NCBI GenBank assembly: GCA_964490725.1
Contig: CAZBDU010000003.1
Location: 1-64,000 of the forward strand
Length of the DNA: 64,000 nt
DNA from: CAZBDU01 sp964490725
GTDB lineage: Bacteria; Spirochaetota; Spirochaetia; SZUA-6; DRHE01
Direction of reading: 5' to 3'
Made by a program: the position numbers and the translations under genes. Positions 1 to 8,797 of the stretch are shown piece by piece (position 1 is the stretch's first letter; every line of letters begins with the position of its first letter). The notes under the pieces were generated by a model that was given only the letters and a program-made list of their open reading frames with translations, ran no database searches and was not told the origin of the DNA.

Positions 1-84
1 CGTGCCGCCTGCCCCCCGCCCGCCTGTCCCCTGCCCGCCTCGCCTTGACGCTGCCAAGAGGATGCTTCTATAGTAGCCTCTACA

Positions 85-2286
85 ATGCAGAAGATACTGA
101 TCACCTCGGCCCTGCCCTACGTCAACAATGTCCCCCATCTGGGCAACCTCATCCAGGTCCTGTCCGCCGACGTCTACGCCCGTTACTGCCGCCTGCGCGG
201 CTACGAGACGCTCTACATCTGCGGCACCGACGAATACGGAACCGCCACCGAGACCCGCGCCCTGGAAGAGGGGATCACCCCCAAGGAGCTCTGCGACCGC
301 TACTACACCGTGCATGACCGCGTCTATCGCTGGTTCAACATCGCCTTCGATCGCTTCGGCAGGACCTCCACCCCCAAGCACACGGAGATCACGCAGCGGA
401 TCTTCCTGGGGCTGGACAGGAACGGCTACATCAAAGAGAAAACCGTCGAGCAGACCTACTGCGAGAACGACGCGCGTTTCCTGGCGGACCGCTACGTGCG
501 CGGCACCTGCCCGCACTGCGGCTACCCGGAGGCGCGGGGCGACCAGTGCGAGAACTGCGGCAAGCTCCTGGACCCCACCGATCTGAAGGATCCCCGCTGC
601 GGGGTATGCGGCGCCCCGCCGGTAATCCGCGAGACCACGCACCTCTACATCGACCTTCCCGCCATCCTGCCCCGGCTGCAGGAGTGGCTGGACCGCACCG
701 CCGAGCAGGGACACTGGGCCAGGAACGCCGTTCAGATGACCCAGGCCTGGATCCGCGATGGGCTGCACGAGCGGGCCGTCACCAGGGACCTGAAGTGGGG
801 CATCCCGGTCCCCAGGGAAGGCTTCCGGGACAAGGTCTTCTACGTCTGGTTCGACGCTCCCATCGGCTACATCTCCATCACCGCCAACCACACCGACCGC
901 TGGCAGAAGTGGTGGATGAACCCGCAAGCGGTCAGGCTGGTGCAGTTCATCGGCAAGGACAACATTCCCTTCCACACCGTGATCTTCCCCTCATCGCTCA
1001 TCGGCAGCGGCGAGGCGTGGACCCTCCTGGCCACCATGTCCTCCACGGAGTACCTGAACTACGAGAGCGGCAAGTTCTCCAAGAGCGCCGGCGTGGGGGT
1101 GTTCGGGACCGACGCTGTGGCGTCCGGAATCCCCGCGGACGTCTGGCGCTTCTACATCTACTACAACCGGCCCGAGAAGTCCGACAGCCTCTTCACCTGG
1201 AAGGATTTCCAGGAGAAGGTGAACGGGGAGCTGATCGGCAATCTGGCCAACCTGGTCAATCGCGCCCTGACCTTTGCCGTGCGCCACTTCGGCGGTGCCG
1301 TCCCCGAGGGGCCCGCCCACGAGGGGTTCTGGGAGGCGGTGCGCGCGGCGGAGGCGCGGATCGCAGGCCTGTTGGAGCGGGTGGAGCTGCGCGAGGCCTT
1401 CCGGGAGATCTTCCTGCTCTCCTCGCTGGGCAACAAGCGGTTCCAGGACGAAGAGCCCTGGAAGACGGTGAAAGAGGACAGAGGCAGGGCTGCGGGGCTG
1501 ATCCGCGACCTGGTGCACCTGATCCGCGACCTGGCGGTGCTGCTGCATCCCTTCCTGCCGCAGACCGCGGATCGGGTCAACGGCTTCCTGGGCCTCGCCG
1601 CCTGCCGCTGGGAGAGCCTGGGCCTTCCCGAGGGGGTGAGGGACATCCGCTCGCCGGAGCTGCTCTTCCGCCGCCTCGAGGACGAGGAGATCGAGTCCTT
1701 CCGGGCTCGCTTCTCCGGCAAGCGGGGGGACTACAGCGCCGCCGGCCAGAGGGCGGCCGCCGGGAAGGAAGGCCAGGGCGGGACGTCGCAGGCGGCGGAG
1801 CGCTTCCGCAGCCGCGTCGACCTGCGGGTGGCGCGGATCGTGGAGATCCAGCGCCATCCCGAGGCGGACAAGCTGTACGTCGAGACGGTGGACCTGGGCG
1901 GCCAGAGGCGCACCATCGTCTCCGGGCTGGTGCCTTACTACCGGGAAGAGGAGCTCGCGGGACGCAACGTCGTCCTGGTGGCCAATCTGAAACCGGCCAG
2001 GCTGCGCGGAGTGGAGAGCCAGGGGATGCTCCTGGCAGCCGAGGAGGGGGAGACGGTGGAGGTGTTGTTCGTGGATCACGCCTCGCCCGGAGACCCGGTG
2101 CGCCTGGCCGGGGAGGGTTCGGAGGCAGCCGCAGGCGCCCCCGGCCCGGCGGAGATCGACATCGAGGAGTTCTTCTCCACCCACATGACGGTGCGGGAGG
2201 GGCAGGTGGAGGTGGAGGGCCTGGCGCTTCTCTGCCGGGGCCAGCCGGTCCGGGCGGAGAAGGTCCGGAAAGGACAGGTTCGATAG
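85..2286 (+). CDS. metG: Methionyl-tRNA synthetase (long form with C-terminal tRNA-binding domain)
   Basis: Charges tRNA-Met with methionine in the cytoplasm. The 733-residue protein has the class I HIGH-type motif (PHLGN, residues 17-21), a four-cysteine zinc knuckle region (CPHC...CENC...CGVC, about residues 140-177) and the KFSKS motif near residue 330. An Arc1p/EMAP-type tRNA-binding domain follows at about 575-655 (RVDLRVARIVEIQRHPEADK). The last 80 residues form a tail ending KGQVR that I associate with spirochaete MetG; that link is from memory. The stop overlaps the region where the next gene must begin. Confidence 0.97.
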   Translation: MQKILITSALPYVNNVPHLGNLIQVLSADVYARYCRLRGYETLYICGTDEYGTATETRALEEGITPKELCDRYYTVHDRVYRWFNIAFDRFGRTSTPKHTEITQRIFLGLDRNGYIKEKTVEQTYCENDARFLADRYVRGTCPHCGYPEARGDQCENCGKLLDPTDLKDPRCGVCGAPPVIRETTHLYIDLPAILPRLQEWLDRTAEQGHWARNAVQMTQAWIRDGLHERAVTRDLKWGIPVPREGFRDKVFYVWFDAPIGYISITANHTDRWQKWWMNPQAVRLVQFIGKDNIPFHTVIFPSSLIGSGEAWTLLATMSSTEYLNYESGKFSKSAGVGVFGTDAVASGIPADVWRFYIYYNRPEKSDSLFTWKDFQEKVNGELIGNLANLVNRALTFAVRHFGGAVPEGPAHEGFWEAVRAAEARIAGLLERVELREAFREIFLLSSLGNKRFQDEEPWKTVKEDRGRAAGLIRDLVHLIRDLAVLLHPFLPQTADRVNGFLGLAACRWESLGLPEGVRDIRSPELLFRRLEDEEIESFRARFSGKRGDYSAAGQRAAAGKEGQGGTSQAAERFRSRVDLRVARIVEIQRHPEADKLYVETVDLGGQRRTIVSGLVPYYREEELAGRNVVLVANLKPARLRGVESQGMLLAAEEGETVEVLFVDHASPGDPVRLAGEGSEAAAGAPGPAEIDIEEFFSTHMTVREGQVEVEGLALLCRGQPVRAEKVRKGQVR

Positions 2287-3857
2287 CCATCCGCGCCGCC
2301 CGTTCAACCGCAAGGCTCCTTCCACCTCTGGTTCTTCCGGCGCTGCTGGCCGCCCTGGCCTGGGCTCCGGCCGCGGGAGCCCAGAGCGGCCGGCTGGACC
2401 GCTGGTACACCGTGCTGCTGGAGGGCCGCCGGGCGGGGACGGTGCACCAGGTGACGGACCTGCAGGCGGATGGAACCGCCGTCACCCTCATCACGCAAAG
2501 CCTGACTGTGAGCCGCATGGGGCAGGCCTTCAGCGCCGCAGTGCGGGAGAGGTGGCGCGAAAGGGATGGGTTCCTGGAGCTGCGCATGGAGATCGACCTG
2601 GGCGGGGAGCTTCAGGTGATCCGGGCCGCAGCGGAGGCGGGGGGAATCAGGGTCGAGCAGAAACAGGGAGGCCGCAGCGTGCAGCGGCTGACACCGGCCT
2701 CCGGCAAGGTCCTGGGGGCCTACGAGTCCAGCCGCCTGCTGCGGCAAGCGCTGGCCCGGGGTGAGGAGCGGGTGGACTACCTGGCGTTCTCGCCGGACAC
2801 GCTGCGCGTGGAGCGGGTGCGGGTGCGTTTCCAGGGACCAGGGGCTGTGCAGGACAGCGCCGGAGGGCGCCACCGGGGAGTGATGGCCGAGGAGCGGCTG
2901 ACCGGCGCGCCGGAGGTGGTCTCCGCCATGGTCCTGGACGAGGAGGGGGAGCTGCTGTACTCGCGCAGCAACGCGGGCCTGTCCGTCGAGCTGGTCCGCA
3001 GCGGCCCGCAGGACGCCGGGTTGGCTGGCGCCCCTCGGGTGGAGGAGCCGGCAGGGCTGCTGGACATCGCCGCGCTGGCCATTCCCGTGGAGGGGGCCGC
3101 ACGCCTGCCGCCCTCCGGCCGCGGCCGTGGAAGGCTGCGCTTCAGCGGCGAAGGGGTCCCGGCTCTGGAGCGGCTGCTCCGCGCTTCCGAGGGGGAAACC
3201 GGCGACGGACGCTACGAGCTGGTCCGTCTGGGGGAGGAGCTGGAGGTGAGCCTGGGCTCCGGCACGCAGCCGGGGGCGGTGGCCTCGCGGGCGGCCGGGC
3301 CGGGGCAGGAGCATCTCGCGCCGGAGGAGGCCGCGCGCGCGGCGGCCGGTCGCTATCTGGGGGACGGCTACTACCTGGGGCTGAAGGACCCCCGGCTTGC
3401 CGGCATCCTGGCCGGCTGCGGCGGCGCGGGGCAAGCGGGCCCCCAGGCGCTCGCCTGCCTGGAGGAGGCGGTCTACAGCTTCATCCGCAGCAAGAACGGG
3501 CAGCACGGCTTTGCCGGCGTTCCGGAGATCCTGGACAGCCGCGCCGGGGACTGCACCGAGCATGCCGTGCTGGCGGCGGCGCTCCTGCGCCGCCGGGGCA
3601 TCCCGGCCCGCCTTGCCTACGGGTTCGTCCTGACCCCCCAGGGCTTCGTGGGCCATGCCTGGCCGGAAGCCTGGGTGGGCGGGCGCTGGGTGTGGCTGGA
3701 GCCCTCGCTGCCCGCCTCCCGGCGGCCGGGGGCGAAGCTGCGCCTGGGGTCGATCGACCCCGCGCTGCCGGTGTGGGGCCAGATCGACAGCGCCCTGCTG
3801 CTGGTGGCGGGGGGGACCCGGGCGGTGGTGGAGGAGTGGAGAGAGGACGATGGCTGA
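2283..3857 (+). CDS. Secreted transglutaminase-like domain protein, start codon not canonical
   Basis: The reading frame has an Ala/Leu-rich export signal ending AGA-QSG, a long beta-rich middle, and a C-terminal transglutaminase-like core. The core shows Cys (AGDCTEHAVLAAALL), His (GHAWPEAWV) and then WVWLEPS, where the usual third catalytic Asp is Glu. The signal peptide lies immediately after the metG stop, but no ATG, GTG or TTG occurs in frame between the upstream region and the mature protein. The most upstream plausible initiator is ATA at 2283, overlapping the metG TAG, so the start given is a guess. It runs into the following gene with an 8-base overlap. Probably an extracytoplasmic peptidase or transglutaminase-fold protein; substrate unknown. 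Confidence 0.75.
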   Translation: MAIRAARSTARLLPPLVLPALLAALAWAPAAGAQSGRLDRWYTVLLEGRRAGTVHQVTDLQADGTAVTLITQSLTVSRMGQAFSAAVRERWRERDGFLELRMEIDLGGELQVIRAAAEAGGIRVEQKQGGRSVQRLTPASGKVLGAYESSRLLRQALARGEERVDYLAFSPDTLRVERVRVRFQGPGAVQDSAGGRHRGVMAEERLTGAPEVVSAMVLDEEGELLYSRSNAGLSVELVRSGPQDAGLAGAPRVEEPAGLLDIAALAIPVEGAARLPPSGRGRGRLRFSGEGVPALERLLRASEGETGDGRYELVRLGEELEVSLGSGTQPGAVASRAAGPGQEHLAPEEAARAAAGRYLGDGYYLGLKDPRLAGILAGCGGAGQAGPQALACLEEAVYSFIRSKNGQHGFAGVPEILDSRAGDCTEHAVLAAALLRRRGIPARLAYGFVLTPQGFVGHAWPEAWVGGRWVWLEPSLPASRRPGAKLRLGSIDPALPVWGQIDSALLLVAGGTRAVVEEWREDDG

Positions 3858-4935
3858 GCGGCTGGCCCTGGAGCCGGCGCCCCTGGAGGCGCTGGCGGGC
3901 AACCGCGGCCTGCTGCAGAGCCCCTTCTGGGGTTTGTTCCGGCGCAGCCAGGGCTGGGACGCCCACGCCTTCTCCTGTCGCTACCGCGAGGTGGGCTTCC
4001 GGCTTCTCGTGCTGGAGCGGCCCCTGGGGCTGGGGCTCAACCTGGCTTACGTGCCCCACGGTCCGGAGGTGGCCGAACCGGTAGAGGGCCGCGAGGAGCT
4101 GCTGCGGGAGGTAGGCGCGGCCGTGCTCGTCCACCTGCCGGCCTGCGTGTTCCTGCGCTTCGACCTGCCCTGGGGCGCCTGGGGGGCCGGGGCGCGCCCG
4201 GCGGCGCTGGCCACCGGGGCGGCGCTGCGCAAGGCGCCCATGGACATCCAGCCCCCCAGCACGGTCGTGGTGGATCTTGCCGCCTCCGAAGAGGAGCTGC
4301 TGGCGGCCATGAAGCCCAAGACGCGCTACAACGTACGCCTTGCCGCCCGCAAGGGGATCCGGGTGGAGCGGGGCGGCCTGGAGGACCTGCGCTCCTGGTA
4401 CGCCCTGTACCGGGAGACCGCGCAGCGCGACCGCATCACCCTGCATGCACGCGCCTACTACAGCGAGCTGTTTCAGCTGGCCGCCGCAGCCGCTGCGCCG
4501 GGGGAGGTGCGCCTGGAGCTGCTCCTGGCTTTTCGGGGCCGGGAGCTGCTGGCGGGCAACATCGTGGCCTTCAGGGGCCAGGAGGCCTGGTATCTGTACG
4601 GAGCCTCCTCCAGCCGCCACCGCAACCTGATGCCCACCTACGCGCTGCAGTGGGAGGCCATGCGGCTGGCGCGATCGCTGGGCTGCCGCCGCTACGACCT
4701 GTTCGGCATCCCGCCGCGGGAGGAGACCTCCCACCCCATGCGCGGGCTCTACCGCTTCAAGACCGGCTTCGGCGGGCGGATCTTCAACCGGCTGGGCTGC
4801 TACGACGTGCCGCGGCGGCCGGGGCTGTACCGAGGTTACCGCGCCGCCGAGGCGCTGCGCGCCCTGTACTTCCGCCGCCTCCGCAAGGGGCTTTCCCTCA
4901 GAGCCGGCGCCCGAGTTCCAGCCCAGGCGGAGTGA
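3850..4935 (+). CDS. FemAB/GNAT-type peptidoglycan bridge transferase-like protein
   Basis: A 361-residue protein of the FemA/B/X and BioF2-like acyltransferase group. Recognisable blocks are the FemAB middle motif (MKPKTRYNVRLAARKGIRVE) and the C-terminal acyl-CoA/aminoacyl-tRNA fold segment (WYLYGASSSRHRNLMPTYAL, then RRYDLFGIP). Family members add amino acids to lipid II stem peptides; some act on other acceptors, so the exact reaction is inferred. ATG at 3850 overlaps the preceding stop, indicating translational coupling with the transglutaminase-like gene and a shared envelope role. Confidence 0.85.
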   Translation: MAERLALEPAPLEALAGNRGLLQSPFWGLFRRSQGWDAHAFSCRYREVGFRLLVLERPLGLGLNLAYVPHGPEVAEPVEGREELLREVGAAVLVHLPACVFLRFDLPWGAWGAGARPAALATGAALRKAPMDIQPPSTVVVDLAASEEELLAAMKPKTRYNVRLAARKGIRVERGGLEDLRSWYALYRETAQRDRITLHARAYYSELFQLAAAAAAPGEVRLELLLAFRGRELLAGNIVAFRGQEAWYLYGASSSRHRNLMPTYALQWEAMRLARSLGCRRYDLFGIPPREETSHPMRGLYRFKTGFGGRIFNRLGCYDVPRRPGLYRGYRAAEALRALYFRRLRKGLSLRAGARVPAQAE

Positions 4936-5053
4936 CCGCCGAGGCGGCAGGCCGGGCCGGCGCTCGCCGGCAGGCGCCCAGGGGGGCCCGCCGGGCGGCG
5001 GTGGGAGCCCCGGGGCGCGGATCGGGGCGGAGCCGGAGGCCGCGTGCGGCGCA

Positions 5054-5070
5054 GCCGAAGGGCATTCGGC
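5054..5070 (+). terminator. Stem-loop after the femAB gene
   Basis: GCCGAA, loop GGGCA, TTCGGC forms a perfect 6-bp stem about 120 bases after the FemAB stop. A second GC-rich inverted segment and a TTTT run (5088-5091) follow, so it may be part of a weak intrinsic terminator. The rest of 4936-5211 is GC-rich and holds no gene I can support. Confidence 0.3.
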
Positions 5071-5104
5071 CGCCCGGCGGCGCAGCCTTTTCCTGTCCGG
5101 GAAT

Positions 5105-5134
5105 TTGACCCCTTGGAGCCCCGGGCGTTAGTCT
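5105..5134 (+). promoter_or_regulatory. Weak candidate promoter for the sugar ABC operon
   Basis: TTGACC at 5105-5110 and TAGTCT at 5129-5134 are separated by 18 bases. The -35 is good and the -10 poor (3 of 6). It is the best hexamer pair seen between the FemAB stop and the solute-binding protein gene. Confidence 0.25.
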
Positions 5135-5211
5135 AAAGGTAGTATGCTCTTGCGGCCGTGAGCCGGAGGGGGTCGCACGGCCGCTCATCTGCTGGAATGG
5201 AGGAGGTCCCC

Positions 5212-5235
5212 ATGCTATCCGATCCGTTTCCCTGA
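5212..5235 (+). CDS. Seven-codon leader minigene (MLSDPFP)
   Basis: ATG at 5212 is preceded at ideal distance by a very strong ribosome-binding site (GGAGGAGGT, 5199-5207) and runs only seven codons to TGA. It lies about 80 bases before the solute-binding protein start. The Shine-Dalgarno is stronger than those of most real genes here, so ribosomes would be expected to initiate. It could be a regulatory leader peptide, or the decayed start of an older gene. No family assignment is possible. Confidence 0.4.
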   Translation: MLSDPFP

Positions 5236-5314
5236 CGGCGCCTCGCGCCCGTGGAAGGGTTTCACGGGTGAATGCGAAGCCTCAAGACGAGCCTTGAGAA
5301 AGGAGAACGAGGTA

Positions 5315-6595
5315 ATGAAGAAGTATTCTCTGGTCATCGTGGTGCTGCTGATCGCGGCCGGGGTGGCGTTCGCCGGCGGCAAGCAGGAGAAGGCGGCCGC
5401 AGGCTCCGAGAAGAAGGTCGTGACCGTCTTCGGCGCGTTCATCGACCAGGAGGCGCGCCGTTTCGAGGCCGCCATCGCTCCCTTCGAGCAGCGCACCGGC
5501 GTGGACGTGCAGTACGAGGCCTCCAAGGAGTTCGAGACCCTGATCTTCGTCCGCGTGGAGGGCGGCAACCCGCCGGATGTGGCGGCGCTGCCGCAGCCCG
5601 GGTTGATGAATACCTTCGCCGACCGCGGCGTGCTGGTGCCCCTGGGCGAGGACGTGGTGAAGGAGATCAAGGCCAACTACGCCCCGGTGTGGCTGGACCT
5701 GGGCTCCTACAAGAACACCCCCTACGGCGTGTTTCACCGGGTGAACATGAAGAGCCTGGTGTGGTACCCCAAGAAGGCCTGGGACGCCGCCGGCTTCGCC
5801 AAGCCGAAGACCTGGCAGGAGTTGGAGGCCCTGGAGAACAAGATGATCGGCAACGGCGAGGTGCCGTGGACCGTGGGCTTCGAAAGCGGCGGGGCCACCG
5901 GATGGGTCGGCACCGACTGGGTGGAGGACATCATGCTCCGCACCGCCGGTCCCCAGGTCTACGACCAGTGGGTTGCCCACCAGATTCCCTTCAACGACAG
6001 GCGGGTGAAGAATGCCGTGGAGATCATGGGCAAGCGGCTCCGCGACCCCAAGTACGTCTACGGAGGCCCGCAGTACGTGCTGACCACGAACTTTGGTGAC
6101 GCGCCCAACGTGATGTTCGAGAACCCGCCGAAGGCGTGGATGCACCGCCAGGGGAACTTCATCACGGGCTTCTTCCCCGACGACATCCAGGCCAACCTGG
6201 ACCAGGAGGTGGGCCTGTTCGGATTTCCCCAGATCGACCCGCAGTGGGGCACCCCGGCGCTGGGCGGCGGCGACCAGTTCGTGATGTTCAACGACCGGCC
6301 GGAGGTGCGGGAGTTCCTCAAGTTCCTGGCCACCTGGGAGTCGGGCGTAGCCTGGGCCAAGGCGGGAGGCGCGCTGTTCCCTTACAAGAATCAGGACCTG
6401 AGCGCCTATCCGACTGAGCTGGAGCGCGCCCAGGCGGAGCTGCTCCTCAACGCCAAGGTATTCCGGTTCGACGCCTCCGACCTCATGCCCGCCGAAGTGG
6501 GCGCCGGCACCTTCTGGACCGGCATGGTGGACTACGTGAGCGGGGTGAGCGTCGACAAGGTGCTGGACGACATCGAGGCCAGCTGGCCCAAGTAA
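5315..6595 (+). CDS. Sugar ABC transporter solute-binding protein (CUT1, alpha-glucoside type)
   Basis: The 426-residue protein binds a sugar outside the membrane and delivers it to the two permeases downstream. It starts with an export signal (MKKYSLVIVVLLIAAGVAFA) followed by GGKQE; there is no lipobox cysteine, a pattern common in spirochaete binding proteins. The body reads as a family 1 extracellular binding protein (WYPKKAWDAAGFAKPKTWQE, ALGGGDQFVMFND). The ATG at 5315 is chosen because AAAGGAG and GAGGT precede it and the signal peptide begins there; an in-frame ATG 21 bases upstream is less likely. AglE-like is my best guess on ligand class. Confidence 0.88.
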   Translation: MKKYSLVIVVLLIAAGVAFAGGKQEKAAAGSEKKVVTVFGAFIDQEARRFEAAIAPFEQRTGVDVQYEASKEFETLIFVRVEGGNPPDVAALPQPGLMNTFADRGVLVPLGEDVVKEIKANYAPVWLDLGSYKNTPYGVFHRVNMKSLVWYPKKAWDAAGFAKPKTWQELEALENKMIGNGEVPWTVGFESGGATGWVGTDWVEDIMLRTAGPQVYDQWVAHQIPFNDRRVKNAVEIMGKRLRDPKYVYGGPQYVLTTNFGDAPNVMFENPPKAWMHRQGNFITGFFPDDIQANLDQEVGLFGFPQIDPQWGTPALGGGDQFVMFNDRPEVREFLKFLATWESGVAWAKAGGALFPYKNQDLSAYPTELERAQAELLLNAKVFRFDASDLMPAEVGAGTFWTGMVDYVSGVSVDKVLDDIEASWPK

Positions 6596-6613
6596 CCCGG
6601 GAGCTCTACAGTC

Positions 6614-6722
6614 GTGGGGGGGGGCGGGGGGGGGCGGCGCCCCGCCCACCGAGCCGCCGCCCGCGAACAACCCNNNNNNNNNNCGGGCCCCCGGGGCCGG
6701 GGCGCCCGCCCCCCCCCCCCCG
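6614..6722. other. Assembly gap of 10 N flanked by G- and C-homopolymer tracts
   Basis: Between the solute-binding protein stop and the first permease, the sequence contains long G runs (6616-6635), ten N (6674-6683), and a long C run (6709-6722). The N block is an artificial scaffold gap, and the flanking homopolymers are probably low-quality. The true length and content of this intergenic spacer are unknown; a stem-loop separating the highly expressed binding-protein gene from the permeases would be typical here. Confidence 0.9.
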
Positions 6723-6771
6723 ACCTGATCTTGCCCGGGCGAACCGTCAACCTGCAAAGGAGGCGGCACAG

Positions 6772-7884
6772 ATGACCAATTTCGACAGATCCGACCGGCC
6801 CGCCGGGTTCCTGCCGGCGCTGGGAACGCTGGTCTTCCGCGTGCTGGTGGCCGCCGTGGTGCCCGCCATCGCGTTCCTGGTGCTGTACGTGGGATTCCGG
6901 TTCCTGCGCGACAGCGCGGCCCCCGACGGGGTGATCGCCGTGGTGGCGATCATCTGGGGAGTGGGAGGGGTGGCGCTGCTGTTCTTCCTGTTCAACTGGG
7001 CCATCAGCCAGTTCGGCCCGCTGTGGCGGCGGCGGCTGCAGCCTTTCCTGTTCGTGGGTCCGGCCCTGGCGATCCTGGGCTGGTACCTGGTGATTCCCAC
7101 CGCGCGCAGCCTCTACCTGAGCTTCTTCGGAGCCGCTTCGGACAAGTTCACGGGGCTGGCCAACTACCTCTACGTGTTCACCGACCGGGTGATGCTCACG
7201 GCCTTCCGGAACAACCTGCTGTGGCTGGTGCTGGGCACCGGCCTGAGCGTGCTCCTGGGCCTGATCGTGGCCCTCATGGCGGAGCGCTCCCACCTGGAGC
7301 GCTTCTCCAAGGCGTTGATCTTCCTGCCCATGGCGATCTCCTTCGTCGGGGCGGGGGTGATCTGGAAGTACGTCTACGCCTACCAGCCTCCCGGGCAGCC
7401 CCAGATCGGGCTTCTGAACGCCGTGGTGGCCGCCTTCGGCGGGCAGCCGGTGGGGTGGCTCACCAGCAGACCCTGGAACACCCTGTTCCTGATCGCCATC
7501 CTGGTGTGGATGCAGACCGGATTTGCCATGGTGGTGCTGGCGGCGGCCCTGCGCGGGGTCCCCACGGAGCTCAAGGAGGCCGCGCGCATCGACGGTGCCG
7601 GAGAGTTCCGGGTGATCACCAGCATCGTCATCCCCTTCATCCGGGGAACCATCGTGACGGTGTCCACCACGATCCTGATCATTACCCTGAAGATTTGGGA
7701 TATCGTCTACTCTATGACCAACGGGTTGTACGGCACCGAGGTGCTGGCCAGCCAGCAGTACAAGCAGATGTTCAAATTCCTGCACTACGGGCGCGGATCG
7801 GCCATCGCGATTATTCTGTTGATCGCGGTGATCCCGGTCATGTGGTACAACCTGCGCCAGTTCATGCAGCGGGAGGTGTTCTGA
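6772..7884 (+). CDS. Sugar ABC transporter permease (MalF/AglF type)
   Basis: Inner-membrane subunit forming half of the translocation path. The 370 residues include two extra N-terminal membrane segments (about 20-45 and 55-80) before the conserved six-helix core, as in MalF/AglF-like permeases. The EAA loop that docks the ATPase is visible (ELKEAARIDGAGEFRVITSIVIPFIRG region, about residues 264-290). An AGGAGG ribosome site precedes the ATG. It overlaps the next permease start by one base (TGATG). No ATPase gene is present in the cluster, so a shared MsmK-type ATPase elsewhere is expected. Confidence 0.9.
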   Translation: MTNFDRSDRPAGFLPALGTLVFRVLVAAVVPAIAFLVLYVGFRFLRDSAAPDGVIAVVAIIWGVGGVALLFFLFNWAISQFGPLWRRRLQPFLFVGPALAILGWYLVIPTARSLYLSFFGAASDKFTGLANYLYVFTDRVMLTAFRNNLLWLVLGTGLSVLLGLIVALMAERSHLERFSKALIFLPMAISFVGAGVIWKYVYAYQPPGQPQIGLLNAVVAAFGGQPVGWLTSRPWNTLFLIAILVWMQTGFAMVVLAAALRGVPTELKEAARIDGAGEFRVITSIVIPFIRGTIVTVSTTILIITLKIWDIVYSMTNGLYGTEVLASQQYKQMFKFLHYGRGSAIAIILLIAVIPVMWYNLRQFMQREVF

Positions 7885-8783
7885 TGGCCGTCAAGGAAGA
7901 GAAAGAGCGCAAGAGCGTGGCCGTGACGGTGATCCTCCTGGTGCTGTGCCTGGCCTGGTCCCTTCCCACTGTCGGGCTTTTGGTGACCTCCTTCCGCCCC
8001 CGCACGGAAGCCCAGCGCACCGGCTGGTGGACCGTCGTGAACGATCCGGTGTTCACCACCGAGAACTACCGGCAGGTGCTGGCGGGCAAGGACTTCAGCT
8101 ACGTGGATGCCAGCGGCAACCGGGTCACCGCCCGGACGGAGAACCTCTCCCAGGCGTTCCTCAACAGCATCACCGTCACCGTTCCGGCGGTGGTGATCCC
8201 GATCCTGATAGCGGCCTTTGCGGCCTACGGGTTCGCCTGGGTGGAGTTTCCGGGGCGCAAGGTGTTCTTCACCATCGTGGTGGCCCTGCTGGTGGTGCCG
8301 CTGCAGATCGCCCTCATCCCTATCCTGCGGGACTATCTGAAGCTGCAGATCACCGGGACGTTTCTGGCCATCTGGCTGGCCCACACCGGCTTCGGCCTGC
8401 CCCTGGCCATCTACCTGCTGTTCAACTACATCAGCACCATCCCGCGCTCGATCCTGGAGAGCGCCTTCATCGACGGCTACACGCACTTCTGGATCTTCAT
8501 CTACCTGATCCTGCCCCTGTCGGTGCCGGCGCTGGCCGCCTTCGCCATCTTCCAGTTCGTGTGGGTGTGGAACGACCTGCTGGTGGCCATGGTCTTCCTG
8601 GGCACCGAGCCGCAGGTGGCGGTGCTGACCCAGCGCCTGCTGAACATGATCGGCACCCGCGGGCAGGACTGGCACCTGCTCACCGCCGGAGCCTTCGTGT
8701 CCATGGTGCTGCCGCTGATCATTTTCTTCGCCCTGCAGCGCTTCTTCGTGCGCGGGCTCCTGGCCGGCTCCGTCAAGGGCTGA
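7884..8783 (+). CDS. Sugar ABC transporter permease (MalG/AglG type)
   Basis: The second permease subunit has 299 residues with six predicted membrane segments and the EAA loop ILESAFIDGYTHFWIFIYLI. It carries a sizeable periplasmic insertion between the first and second helices (about residues 45-95), as in AglG-like proteins. It is translationally coupled to the upstream permease through a TGATG junction. The operon ends here without an ATPase or a glycosidase, so the sugar cannot be inferred from neighbours. Confidence 0.9.
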   Translation: MAVKEEKERKSVAVTVILLVLCLAWSLPTVGLLVTSFRPRTEAQRTGWWTVVNDPVFTTENYRQVLAGKDFSYVDASGNRVTARTENLSQAFLNSITVTVPAVVIPILIAAFAAYGFAWVEFPGRKVFFTIVVALLVVPLQIALIPILRDYLKLQITGTFLAIWLAHTGFGLPLAIYLLFNYISTIPRSILESAFIDGYTHFWIFIYLILPLSVPALAAFAIFQFVWVWNDLLVAMVFLGTEPQVAVLTQRLLNMIGTRGQDWHLLTAGAFVSMVLPLIIFFALQRFFVRGLLAGSVKG

Positions 8784-8797
8784 AGCCCGCCGGAACC

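Noticed and set aside
546..2282. Long open frame through metG on the same strand that joins the transglutaminase frame
   Set aside because: It is the +2 shadow of a G+C-rich gene: composition is Arg/Gly/Pro-rich and no domain is seen before the signal peptide.
991..2325. Long minus-strand open frames opposite metG and many other genes
   Set aside because: These are antisense shadows caused by high third-position G+C; no motifs or ribosome sites support them.
5315..5400. Classic lipoprotein interpretation of the two solute-binding proteins
   Set aside because: There is no cysteine at the AFA-GGKQE or VWA-GGQTE junctions, so lipid attachment cannot be claimed.
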